A stretch of DNA of 64,000 nt from Niastella koreensis GR20-10. GTDB lineage: Bacteria > Bacteroidota > Bacteroidia > Chitinophagales > Chitinophagaceae. The notes beneath the pieces are model-generated. The model was not told where the DNA came from, did not search any database, and saw only the letters and a list, made by a program, of their open reading frames with translations. Positions 8,218 through 15,946 of this stretch are shown in pieces. A program made the translations under genes and the position numbers. Each line of letters begins with the position of its first letter. Position 1 is the first letter of the stretch. Location of the stretch: contig NC_016609.1 in the NCBI RefSeq assembly GCF_000246855.1, positions 8,010,744 to 8,074,743 of the forward strand, read 5' to 3'.

Positions 8218-9636
8218 TTATTTCTTTGCCCATTCAGTATGGAAAGTTCCTTCCTGATCGATTCGTTGATAGGTATGCGCGCCAAAATAATCGCGCTGGG
8301 CCTGCAGCAGGTTTATTGGTAACTGTTTGCTGCGATAGGTATCGAAATAGCTCAGGCTGCTCAACAATGCAGCGGCAGGTATGCCATGCTGTATAGCCAT
8401 GGCTGCCACGGCGCGGGTTCCGGCCTGGTTGGCGTTCAGAATTTTGGCTACCTCAGCATCTAATAACAAATTCGACAGCTCAGGGTTCGCTTTAAAGGCG
8501 TTTGCAAATGTTGGCAGTAATACGGAGCGAATGATACAGCCACCGCGCCATACGCTTACCACCTGCGGCATGGGTATTTGCATATCGAGGTCAATACCGG
8601 CGCGGTGCAACTGCGCCAGTCCCTGGGCATAACATATAATGGTAGCAAACAACAGGGCGTCGTGAACCTGTTGAATGAATTGCTCCTTGGGCGTACCAAT
8701 TAAACTGGATTGCTGAGGATATAAGGCAGAAGCCTGAACACGCTCAGCTTTTAATGCCGATAAATTACGCATGGCAACCGCCATATCGATGGTAGGAATG
8801 GGAACACCCAGGTCCATAGCGTCCTGTGAGGTCCATTTACCGGTGCCTTTGGCGCCCGCTTTATCAAGGATCATATCCACGAGGCGGTTAGGCGTTTTAT
8901 CGTCGGGTTGTAAAAAGATGTCGGCGGTAATTTCAATAAGGAAAGAACGCAGATCACCTTTGTTCCAGGTATCAAAAACAGTGTGTAATTCGTCGTTGCT
9001 AAGGCCAGCGCCGCGATGCAGCAGATCGTAGGCCTCGCTTATCAGTTGCATGATTGCATATTCAATACCATTGTGCACCATTTTAACATAGTGACCGGCA
9101 GCGCCTTTACCCAGGTGGGCTACGCAGGGAACGCCGTCCACTTTTGCCGCAACGGCTTCCAGCATGGGACGTACATGAGGGTAGGCTTCCTGATCGCCAC
9201 CAGGCATAATGCTGGGGCCGGTACGGGCGCCTTGTTCGCCACCCGAAACACCCATACCCATAAAATGAATGCCTTTGCCCTGCAGATAGGTAACACGTCT
9301 TAAGGTGTCGGTAAAGTGGCTGTTGCCACCGTCGATGATGATATCGCCTTTTTGCACCAGGGGCAGCAGGCTTTCAATAACATCATCAACCGGTTTACCG
9401 GCGGGAACAAGCATCATGATCTTTCGGGGAACAGCCAGCTGGCTTACCATGTCCTGCAGCGTGCCTACTCCTTTAACAGTAGTACCTGCTGTAGCGGCTG
9501 ATTCCAGCGCGGAAGTTTTCTGATTGTCTTTATCAAACCCGATAACTTTAAAACCGTGATCGGCCATGTTAAGCAGGAAGTTTCTGCCCATTACACCGAG
9601 GCCAATCATACCGAAATCAAATTGTTGTGCACTCAT
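8218..9636 (-). CDS. gnd: 6-phosphogluconate dehydrogenase, decarboxylating
   Basis: This enzyme converts 6-phosphogluconate to ribulose 5-phosphate and CO2 with reduction of NADP+. The ATG at 9636 gives 472 residues, beginning MSAQQFDFGMIGLGVMGRN with the GxGxxG Rossmann motif at about 12-19. The longer frame to 9657 adds residues atypical for the family. GGNSHFTDT, GVSGGEQGARTGPS and the catalytic KMVHNGIEYAIMQ are present, and the C-terminal HTYQRIDQ tail is intact. It is the first gene of gnd-zwf-pgl. A TACTTTTG -7-like element lies just upstream, and a LacI-type palindrome lies 149 bases before the start. Confidence 0.97.
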   Translation of the reverse strand: MSAQQFDFGMIGLGVMGRNFLLNMADHGFKVIGFDKDNQKTSALESAATAGTTVKGVGTLQDMVSQLAVPRKIMMLVPAGKPVDDVIESLLPLVQKGDIIIDGGNSHFTDTLRRVTYLQGKGIHFMGMGVSGGEQGARTGPSIMPGGDQEAYPHVRPMLEAVAAKVDGVPCVAHLGKGAAGHYVKMVHNGIEYAIMQLISEAYDLLHRGAGLSNDELHTVFDTWNKGDLRSFLIEITADIFLQPDDKTPNRLVDMILDKAGAKGTGKWTSQDAMDLGVPIPTIDMAVAMRNLSALKAERVQASALYPQQSSLIGTPKEQFIQQVHDALLFATIICYAQGLAQLHRAGIDLDMQIPMPQVVSVWRGGCIIRSVLLPTFANAFKANPELSNLLLDAEVAKILNANQAGTRAVAAMAIQHGIPAAALLSSLSYFDTYRSKQLPINLLQAQRDYFGAHTYQRIDQEGTFHTEWAKK

Positions 9637-9654
9637 TGCTAATAGATAAGGATG

Positions 9655-9662
9655 CAAAAGTA
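9655..9662 (-). promoter_or_regulatory. Possible -7 element of the gnd-zwf-pgl promoter
   Basis: Read on the minus strand this is TACTTTTG, matching TAnnTTTG, 18 bases upstream of the gnd ATG. No clear TTG lies 19-21 bases further upstream, so the -33 element is missing or divergent. It would place the transcription start about 10 bases before the ATG. Confidence 0.4.
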
Positions 9663-9784
9663 GGCTATTTGCAAATAGGCGGCATGGGAATGCTAAAATT
9701 GAAAATTATCAAATTATTGCTGCATTACTGTATACAGATACATACAGGCAAACCTTTACCCTGAAAATCGTTTGGGGTTATCTA

Positions 9785-9800
9785 ACGGAAACGTTTCCGT
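9785..9800. promoter_or_regulatory. Perfect 16-bp LacI-family-type operator palindrome
   Basis: ACGGAAACGTTTCCGT is a perfect palindrome with the AAACGTTT core and central CpG typical of LacI/GalR/PurR-family operators. It lies 149 bases upstream of gnd in the only non-coding region before the pentose phosphate operon, between gnd and the 3' end of the cytochrome gene. No LacI-family gene is in the window. The natural inference is that a sugar- or nucleotide-responsive LacI-type regulator controls gnd-zwf-pgl from here. Confidence 0.6.
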
Positions 9801-9817
9801 ACAAATAAAAAGCCTGT

Positions 9818-9890
9818 AAAAAGCCAGACCTGTCAGGTGCGCTTTAGCTTGCTGATTTGGCAAGATGTTTAAGCGTACCTGACAGGTCTG
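9818..9890 (-). terminator. Large stem-loop terminator downstream of the cytochrome gene
   Basis: The 20-base arms 9825-9844 and 9871-9890 are inverted copies with one mismatch (CAGACCTGTCAGGT core). The 26-base loop can itself form a CTTGC/GCAAG hairpin. On the minus strand the stem is followed by CTTTTT and a second T-rich stretch, so it should end transcription of the cytochrome gene. The size and near-perfect arms are also compatible with a mobile REP-like repeat. Confidence 0.65.
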
Positions 9891-9932
9891 ATTCTTTATA
9901 GTCTGTATAAATGTGGAATTAAGATCGCTGAA

Positions 9933-10406
9933 TTACTGGGCCGGTGGCGTAGCCGGTTGAGGCTGCTGGGCAGGCGGCGGCGGAGGCGGCATCTTTTTTT
10001 CTTCCTTGGGTGCGTTTGGCTCAGGGTGTGGGTTGCCATGGTGACAGCTGAAACAACCTAATGGCGGAACAGGATGCTCGCCGTCCTTTTTATAATGGAA
10101 GAACTTTTTGTTAATGCGTACTGTCATCTTCATCATTTCACGGGCAGCACCTTTTTCACCCTTTTCATCGCTGGCAAAATCGAGTTTTTTCGGATTGTCC
10201 TTTTGCGCGGCATGGCAAAAACCACATTTTACACCCAATGAACTGTTGAACATATGCATTACACTGTCCAGCTGTTCGTGCGTGGTGTTTTTGGGCAGCA
10301 CCTTTAAATTTTTGAAGATGGGATCGGCCGGAGCGCTGGCAGCAATACCTAATACTACCAAAGCAATCAAAGTACCGGCAACCGTAACTTTCTTTTTAAA
10401 AAACAT
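9933..10406 (-). CDS. Secreted di-haem c-type cytochrome, proline-rich tail
   Basis: The precursor has 157 residues with an N-terminal hydrophobic signal segment (about 8-26). The mature part contains two c-type haem motifs, CGFCH (around residue 61) and CFSCHHG (around residue 118), and the segment FKNLKVLPKNTTHEQLDSVM seen in Bacteroidota cytochromes often annotated as photosynthetic-reaction-centre-cytochrome-like. The C-terminus is a flexible Pro/Gln/Ala-rich tail. The likely role is periplasmic electron transfer; the partner is unknown. It stands alone on the minus strand and is followed by a strong stem-loop. Confidence 0.85.
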   Translation of the reverse strand: MFFKKKVTVAGTLIALVVLGIAASAPADPIFKNLKVLPKNTTHEQLDSVMHMFNSSLGVKCGFCHAAQKDNPKKLDFASDEKGEKGAAREMMKMTVRINKKFFHYKKDGEHPVPPLGCFSCHHGNPHPEPNAPKEEKKMPPPPPPAQQPQPATPPAQ

Positions 10407-10829
10407 AGCAGGCTGTGTTTTAGCTCTTGAAATGGGTTAAAAACTTGTGTTACAAGATACAGGATTCATACCACAAGACAAGAAACTTAGTTTCCCGTTG
10501 TGGGATTATTGTGATGACCGGTGAACTTTTTATCACGGTAATTGTTAATTGCCGTGCGAATGGTCATTTTTAATTTAATGCTTTTTTCTTATAGACGTCA
10601 TTACCTTTAGGTTAACGCGCATTAAAATAAATTAACTTGCCGACAACGAGCGGAATGATTGTTATTCAACGTGAATAAAGTATCTTTGCAGTAGTTTTGA
10701 GTGATAATAGCATTCGGTAAGTGAACGATATATCTCGCTACGCAAATCTGCTAATAGTTGTTAGTCTTCCTTTACTCCCTGCTTTACCTCAGATCCATTA
10801 ATAATTTTTAACCAATTTTAGTTAGTAGT
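10407..10829. other. Intergenic region with promoter and ~140-nt leader of the RRM gene
   Basis: There is no gene in these 423 bases. The left part holds the divergent upstream region of the cytochrome gene. The right part holds a well-formed promoter (10659-10688) and then about 140 bases of transcribed leader before the RNA-binding protein. Long leaders are common on cold-responsive RNA-binding-protein genes, but no specific riboregulator was identified. Confidence 0.55.
10659..10688 (+). promoter_or_regulatory. Bacteroidota-type promoter (TTG-N19-TATCTTTG)
   Basis: A -33 TTG at 10659-10661 is followed after 19 bases by TATCTTTG at 10681-10688. This matches the Bacteroidota housekeeping consensus TTTG/TAnnTTTG in sequence and spacing. 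It is one of the three best promoters in the window, and predicts a 5' leader of about 135 bases. Confidence 0.7.
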
Positions 10830-11168
10830 ATGAACATTTATGTTTCTAATTTAAGTTTCAACGTAACAGATGATGATTTGGAAGGCTTCTTTGCTGAATA
10901 TGGTGAAGTTTCTTCTGCCCGTGTAATCACTGATAAATTCACAGGCAAAAGCCGTGGATTTGGATTTGTTGAAATGCCAAATGATGAAGCTGCCAAAAAG
11001 GCAATCACTGAATTGGATGGTGGTCGCGTAGAAGGCAGAGAGATCAAAGTTGCAGAAGCTCGTCCCCGTGAAGAGCGCAGCAGCAATGGCGGAAATGGTG
11101 GAAATGGCGGCGGTGGAGAAAGACGCTCATTTAGCCGTAACAACAACAGCTATAACAACCGTTATTAA
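10830..11168 (+). CDS. RRM-domain RNA-binding protein with Gly-rich tail
   Basis: The protein has 112 residues: one RNA recognition motif followed by a short disordered tail. RNP2 is IYVSNLSF at residues 3-10 and RNP1 is KSRGFGFVEM at about 40-49. The tail (from about residue 86) is rich in Gly, Asn and Arg, the pattern of cyanobacterial Rbp-like and Bacteroidota RbpB-like proteins. It is expected to bind single-stranded RNA and affect mRNA stability or translation, often in cold response. It has a good promoter, a long leader and a strong terminator, so it is a monocistronic, probably highly expressed gene. Confidence 0.95.
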   Translation: MNIYVSNLSFNVTDDDLEGFFAEYGEVSSARVITDKFTGKSRGFGFVEMPNDEAAKKAITELDGGRVEGREIKVAEARPREERSSNGGNGGNGGGGERRSFSRNNNSYNNRY

Positions 11169-11188
11169 TCCTGTTAGGTTAAAATATT

Positions 11189-11219
11189 AACCCCTGACGG
11201 TACCGTCAGGGGTTTTTTA
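11189..11219 (+). terminator. Intrinsic terminator of the RRM gene
   Basis: A perfect 26-base palindrome (arms AACCCCTGACGGT / ACCGTCAGGGGTT) is followed directly by a T-run. It lies 20 bases after the stop codon. Confidence 0.92.
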
Positions 11220-11274
11220 TTATAACAGTGGTAGCTGCTTGTTTCGTAGGGTGTAGGGGTTACAATATTTTTTA

Positions 11275-11730
11275 TCAGCAAACGGTTTGTACCGGTGACG
11301 CCATTGAAAAAGTAAGCGTGGTACCTTCCTTGTGCTGGTTGTAGATGCTGATATTGCCGCCTAGTTGCCGGGCAGCCTCCACCACGTGCGAAAAACCGTT
11401 TGAAACAGTACTGTAGAAATAAGTGCCGTTATTACGAACACGGATCTGCACCCCTTCCTTATTACAAACTGCTTCAACCCTGATACATACATTTTCAGTA
11501 CCATTGATTGCACCGCTTAACAGGTTGCCCAGCACATAAGCCAGCAAATTTTCATCAGCCTGAAGTTGGAATGTGTGATCAACATCGTTAATCACAAAAC
11601 TCTTTTTACCAGTAACAAGCGGTAAAAGGCCTACCATTATTTGATCAATCAGCCGATGAAGAGGAACCGGTTCAGTTGCTACAGTTTGAGCAGATGGTAC
11701 GGGGTGAGTGTAATGAATCAGGCTTTTCAT
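11275..11730 (-). CDS. Stand-alone histidine-kinase-type ATPase domain protein
   Basis: The protein has 151 residues and resembles only the HATPase_c half of a sensor kinase. There is an N-box-like segment ENLLAYVLGNLLSGAING (about 80-97), a beta hairpin QIRVRNNGTYF in place of the usual D-x-G G1 box, a GFSHVVEAARQLGGNISIYN segment like the G2/ATP-lid region, and a final GTTLTFSMAS. No HisKA/dimerisation domain, sensor domain or membrane helix is present, and the canonical N-box Asn and G1 Asp are altered. It may be an anti-sigma-like or regulatory ATPase fold, or the remnant of a larger kinase. It has no adjacent response regulator. Confidence 0.75.
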   Translation of the reverse strand: MKSLIHYTHPVPSAQTVATEPVPLHRLIDQIMVGLLPLVTGKKSFVINDVDHTFQLQADENLLAYVLGNLLSGAINGTENVCIRVEAVCNKEGVQIRVRNNGTYFYSTVSNGFSHVVEAARQLGGNISIYNQHKEGTTLTFSMASPVQTVC

Positions 11731-12128
11731 ACAAAGGAATTTTAATTAACCTTTAAATTGTTCCACAGGGCACGCACCATTGAATAAGTGATAATGAGTG
11801 TACGGATTAAATATTTCAGAGCCTTAACCAAAGACTTCGTATAAAAAAAGCGCACAAATTAACGAACTAAAAACGTTAAAAAGACAATTGAGGATATCTT
11901 CTTGCGAAATTCTTAGCGTAAATCAAGTTAACACTATACATGTTTTCCTGTAATGCGGCTTTTTACTTGTTTATCGAACATTACATAGCACAAATTATAT
12001 ACACTACAGGCATATTACCGCAATTACTTTAATATGTTTAGCAGGTCTTATAGCAGCTATTTACTCACGTGCAAAATATTTAGCAGCATACTGAAAAAAG
12101 CCTGTTACTTTGCAGCAATTCTTTAAGT
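11731..12128. other. AT-rich gene-free stretch before the MFS gene
   Basis: No gene or repeat is recognised in these 398 bases. It contains the divergent promoters of the HATPase-like gene and the MFS transporter. TTACTTTG at 12105-12112 is one base from the TAnnTTTG -7 consensus and lies 16 bases before the MFS start codon, but no -33 match was found. Confidence 0.45.
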
Positions 12129-13361
12129 ATGAAACCTGTTCGGTCTGCTGCTATACAATTCATTTTTATTACAGTACTTATTGATGTTATTGGTTGGGGA
12201 TTAATAATACCGGTAATGCCGAAATTAATCTCCGGATTAAAACATGTATCTGTAAACGAAGCAAGTAAATATGGCAGTTGGCTGATAGGTGTGTATGCGT
12301 TGATGCAATTTATTTGCGGGCCTATCCTTGGCAGCATCAGTGATAAATACGGTCGCCGGCCTGTGTTGTTGTTTTCATTATTTGGTTTTGGCATCGATTA
12401 TTTATTTATGGCCATGGCGCCCAACTATGGCTGGTTATTCCTGGGCCGGGTAGTGTCCGGCATCACTGGTGCAAGTTTTAGTACCGCCTACGCCTATATA
12501 GCAGACATCAGTACCAACGAAAACCGGGCAAAGAATTTCGGTATGGTAGGCGCAGCCTTTGGACTGGGTTTTATTATTGGCCCCGCCATTGGCGGACCGT
12601 TGAGTAAACTGGGCGTCCGAGCGCCCTTTTATGCCGCAGCTATTTTATGTTTGCTGAACTGGTTATATGGCTATTTTATTTTACCTGAGTCGCTCGATAA
12701 AGAACACCGGCGTGCATTTGACTGGCGCCGCGCCAACCCCTTTGGCTCCCTGATGCAATTGAAAAAATATCCTGCTATCGGTGGATTGGTGATCTCCCTT
12801 ACAACAGTATATTTAGCGGCCCACGCTGTACAAAGTAACTGGAGCTATTTTACTGCGTATCGCTTTCAGTGGAGCGCCACCACAATCGGTTATTCATTAG
12901 CCCTTGTTGGGGTACTGGTAGCATTGGTACAAACGGTTGTAATGCGTAAACTGAATCCGGTATTAGGCAACGAGCGTAGCATTTATATCGGATTATTATT
13001 GTATTCACTGGGCATGTTCCTGTTTGCATTTGCTACCCAAAGCTGGATGATGTTTGCCTTTTTAGTGCCTTATTGTTTAGGTGGAATAGCCGGGCCGGCA
13101 TTGCAATCTACCATTGCCGGTCATGTGCCGGCCAATGCACAGGGCGAGTTACAGGGCATACTGGGCGGCCTGCAAAGTGTTACTTCTTTTTTCGGTCCGT
13201 TAATAATGAACAATCTTTTTAATTATTTTACAGGAGAATCGGCGCCCTTCCATTTTCCGGGGTCATCATTTTTCCTGGGGGCTTTGTTGATGTTAGTAAG
13301 CGCTGTACTTGCCTATCGCTTTTTATATAAAGAAAAACATATAATACCTGCATCCTCATGA
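12129..13361 (+). CDS. MFS transporter, TCR/Tet-like (DHA1) drug:H+ antiporter
   Basis: This is a major facilitator protein of 410 residues with 12 predicted membrane helices. Typical TetA-group signatures are visible: LIDVIGWGLIIPVMP in helix 1, GPILGSISDKYGRRPVLL (motif A loop 2-3), GRVVSGITGASFSTAYAYIAD in helices 4-5 (motif C-like) and GFIIGPAIGGPLSKLG. It is expected to export a small hydrophobic compound in exchange for protons. Similarity to TetA does not prove tetracycline export. The downstream yccF-like gene overlaps by 4 bases, so the two are co-translated. Confidence 0.9.
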   Translation: MKPVRSAAIQFIFITVLIDVIGWGLIIPVMPKLISGLKHVSVNEASKYGSWLIGVYALMQFICGPILGSISDKYGRRPVLLFSLFGFGIDYLFMAMAPNYGWLFLGRVVSGITGASFSTAYAYIADISTNENRAKNFGMVGAAFGLGFIIGPAIGGPLSKLGVRAPFYAAAILCLLNWLYGYFILPESLDKEHRRAFDWRRANPFGSLMQLKKYPAIGGLVISLTTVYLAAHAVQSNWSYFTAYRFQWSATTIGYSLALVGVLVALVQTVVMRKLNPVLGNERSIYIGLLLYSLGMFLFAFATQSWMMFAFLVPYCLGGIAGPALQSTIAGHVPANAQGELQGILGGLQSVTSFFGPLIMNNLFNYFTGESAPFHFPGSSFFLGALLMLVSAVLAYRFLYKEKHIIPASS

Positions 13362-13729
13362 ATTTATTAGGTAACATTATATGGCTGGTTTTTGGCGGAC
13401 TGATCGCTGCATTGGGTTATGTCATAGGCGGTTTTGCATTATGCATTACAGTAATCGGTATTCCCTGGGGCATTCAATGTTTTAAACTGGCTGCTGTGGT
13501 GTTATGGCCCTTTGGGAAACAAATTGTTCCCAAACAGGGCGGCGCAGGTTGTTTATCGCTTTTGTTTAACATTATCTGGTTGTTGTGCGGTGGGTTATAC
13601 ACGGCATTGGTTCACCTGGTTTTTGCTGCCATTTTTGCTATCACTATTATTGGTATTCCTTTTGCGAAACAACATTTGAAATTGATGGAACTTTCCCTGT
13701 TACCATTTAGCCGCGACGTAATTGGTTAG
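13358..13729 (+). CDS. YccF-domain inner membrane protein
   Basis: The protein has 123 residues with two copies of the hydrophobic YccF (DUF307) unit: WLVFGGLIAALGYVIGG...CITVIGIPWGIQCFKLA and a second NIIWLLCGGLYTALVHLV...ITIIGIPFAKQHLKL. Each unit carries the G-IP-W/F motif between membrane segments, giving an internal repeat and about four membrane helices. The function of the family is unknown. The ATG overlaps the stop of the MFS gene by 4 bases, which suggests translational coupling and perhaps a role in assembly or function of the transporter. Confidence 0.92.
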   Translation: MNLLGNIIWLVFGGLIAALGYVIGGFALCITVIGIPWGIQCFKLAAVVLWPFGKQIVPKQGGAGCLSLLFNIIWLLCGGLYTALVHLVFAAIFAITIIGIPFAKQHLKLMELSLLPFSRDVIG

Positions 13730-13973
13730 TTCCTGTGTTAATTCATTTCTAAATCACCATTAATCTCTAATCAAAAGGAACGAAATCCCGTTATTACAAC
13801 CGGGCGTTCAGAATAGAGGACCGTATTTTTACCATCCAGGCATATATCATACTTAATTAGTGTTCATAACTGCCTGACTTTAAGATGAAACAAAAAAGTC
13901 ATACGTTTCATCATGGCCGGGCACTGTTTTTGCGCTAAACATCGCCGCCTGGAAAACCGGCAAATAAACATAT

Positions 13974-15254
13974 ATGTTTACACACAGAGATTGGGGTATT
14001 GCTTTTACTCTTATGGCCGTATTAATTGTGGCGGTAATTGTATTAAGCAGTCTCAACCTTTCTTTACCCGGCGAAAAGGCTCCCCAGGTAGCAAAAAAAG
14101 ATTCAACCGTAATTGTAGTTCCACGCCGCTTTGGCCTGGCCCTCGATTCATTTAATGTTTCTGAAAGCATTATTCAGAAAAACGAATACCTCACTTCCAT
14201 CCTGGAATTGTATAACGTTGATAGCAACACCATCAAAAACCTGCAATCAAAAAGCAAGTACGTATACGATGTACGTAAGATGAAAGCCGGTTCACAATAC
14301 ACGGTGTTTTCAACAAAAGATACTTTACATAAAGTTTGCTATTTTGTTTATCAGCCTAACGCCATCGATTATGTGATGTACGATCTTACTGATTCGGTAA
14401 AAGTAGTAACGGGTAAACGGCAGGTTACTGCCCGGTTGGAAACTGCATCGGGCATCATCAACGGCTCGCTGTATGAAACCTTTCAGAAATCAGGCACCGA
14501 TCCTGCCCTGGCAATGAAACTGGCCGACCTGTACGCCTATACAGTAGATTTTTATTCTATTCACGACGGGGATTATTTTAAAGTATTGTATGAGCAGCGT
14601 TATATAAAAGACGAACCTGTTGAAACCGGCGCTATTCAGTCGGCCGTGTTCTCCCACAATGGCGAAAAGTTTTATGCCTTCTATTATAAACCCGATTCAA
14701 CAGATGCCGGTGATTACTATGACGAGAAAGGAAAAAGCTTGCGTACTTTATTTTTAAAGGCGCCGCTTAAATTCAGTCATATCACTTCTGGTTATTCGTT
14801 AAGGCGTTTTCACCCGGTTCAAAAAAGATGGAAAACGCACCTGGGCACTGATTACGCAGCACCGGAAGGAACACCCATCATCTCCACCGGCGATGGGGTA
14901 GTAATAGAAGCTGAGTACAACAATAACAACGGTAATTTCGTAAAAATAAAACACGACGATACCTATACCACTCAGTATCTGCATATGATAAGGCAGGCAG
15001 TGCGTGCCGGACAAAGTGTGCGTCAGGGCCAGGTTATTGGCTATGTAGGCAGCACCGGTTTGGCAACGGGCCCGCACGTATGTTATCGCTTCTGGAAGAA
15101 CGGAAAGCAGGTAAATCCGTTACAACAAACTTTCCCGCCATCGATCCCATTACCCGATTCTGTAATGACACGTTTTAGTGATTATGTGTTAAAGCAACAG
15201 CAACAACTGAATACAGTTAATATTGGCGCTGTGCAAACGCTTTCCATGAATTAA
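13974..15254 (+). CDS. M23 (LytM) peptidoglycan peptidase, atypical third zinc ligand
   Basis: The protein has 426 residues: one N-terminal membrane anchor (about 9-28), a central OapA/Csd3-like region, and a C-terminal M23 domain (about 265-390). Metal ligands His289 and Asp293 are in HLGTDYAAP and the catalytic His337 is in QYLHM. The HxH motif reads GPHVCYRFWKNGK (His368, Cys370), so the normal third zinc ligand His is Cys; the DNA codon is TGT. It is expected to cut peptidoglycan cross-links in the periplasm during growth or division, or to act as a regulatory pseudo-peptidase if Cys does not bind metal. An outer-membrane barrel gene follows. Confidence 0.92.
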   Translation: MFTHRDWGIAFTLMAVLIVAVIVLSSLNLSLPGEKAPQVAKKDSTVIVVPRRFGLALDSFNVSESIIQKNEYLTSILELYNVDSNTIKNLQSKSKYVYDVRKMKAGSQYTVFSTKDTLHKVCYFVYQPNAIDYVMYDLTDSVKVVTGKRQVTARLETASGIINGSLYETFQKSGTDPALAMKLADLYAYTVDFYSIHDGDYFKVLYEQRYIKDEPVETGAIQSAVFSHNGEKFYAFYYKPDSTDAGDYYDEKGKSLRTLFLKAPLKFSHITSGYSLRRFHPVQKRWKTHLGTDYAAPEGTPIISTGDGVVIEAEYNNNNGNFVKIKHDDTYTTQYLHMIRQAVRAGQSVRQGQVIGYVGSTGLATGPHVCYRFWKNGKQVNPLQQTFPPSIPLPDSVMTRFSDYVLKQQQQLNTVNIGAVQTLSMN

Positions 15255-15309
15255 TTTCTTAAACTGGCACAGGCTTTGGAAATTGAGAGGGCAATAAACA
15301 CCTTCAAAC

Positions 15310-15888
15310 ATGAAAAAGTATGTTTTGCCCCTCGCTTTGTTTTGCCTGCTTGCGTACCATTCTCAGGCACAAAAATGGACGCCGGGGATAAAAGGCGGTC
15401 TTAATATTGCAGACATCAGCGGCTTTAATGGCGATAACCGGTTAAGTGGTCACATAGGTTTGTTTTTACATGGCCGCATTAATCACCAGTGGAGCATACA
15501 ACCAGAGATCATGTATTCAGGCCAGGGTCAGCGATACTTGTTAGTGCCTACGGGCACCACTACACTGGCGCTTAACTATGTTCAGATCCCATTTATGTTC
15601 CAGTTTCATCCGGTAAAACAATTCTACATGGAGTTTGGTCCGCAAATAGGTTTCTTATTGTCGGCAAATGCCAAGAACGATGATAAGCGATCGGAAGTGG
15701 ATCAGTATTTTAGAAAGGTGGATGCGGCTATTGCATTAGGCATGGGTATACAGGTTACAAAAATGTTAGGCTTTTACGCCCGGTACAATGCCGGCATTGC
15801 CGATATCTCGAAAGATAACAACCCGATCACCTATCGTGATAATTATAACCGTGTAGGTGAGATTGGGATTGCGATTAAATTGAAGTAA
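15310..15888 (+). CDS. Outer-membrane beta-barrel protein (porin-like family)
   Basis: The precursor has 192 residues with a clear signal peptide (KKYVLPLALFCLLAYHSQAQ). The mature part has the pattern of the Bacteroidota OMP_b-brl_2-type barrels: KWTPGIKGGLNIADISG at the start, alternating amphipathic strands such as WSIQPEIMYSGQGQRY, VQIPFMFQFHP and FYMEFGPQIGFLLSA, and a terminal IGIAIKLK strand. The family is common and functionally diverse; no specific cargo is known. It lies 55 bases after the M23 peptidase on the same strand. Confidence 0.88.
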   Translation: MKKYVLPLALFCLLAYHSQAQKWTPGIKGGLNIADISGFNGDNRLSGHIGLFLHGRINHQWSIQPEIMYSGQGQRYLLVPTGTTTLALNYVQIPFMFQFHPVKQFYMEFGPQIGFLLSANAKNDDKRSEVDQYFRKVDAAIALGMGIQVTKMLGFYARYNAGIADISKDNNPITYRDNYNRVGEIGIAIKLK

Positions 15889-15910
15889 AAATTGCAGGCC
15901 GCCCTCCTTG

Positions 15911-15930
15911 CCTCCCCCATTAGGGGGAGG
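15911..15930. terminator. Short hairpin between convergent genes
   Basis: CCTCCCCC-ATTA-GGGGGAGG lies between the barrel gene and the convergent S9 peptidase. There is no long T-run directly after it, so termination is plausible but not certain. CCCCCTTTAGGGG-type sequence recurs near 59545. Confidence 0.45.
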
Positions 15931-15946
15931 TTAGAGGAACTTCTTT

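Noticed and set aside
12129-13361. Specific tetracycline-resistance gene call
   Set aside because: The protein is TetA-like by MFS motifs, but many chromosomal relatives export other compounds; resistance cannot be claimed from sequence alone.
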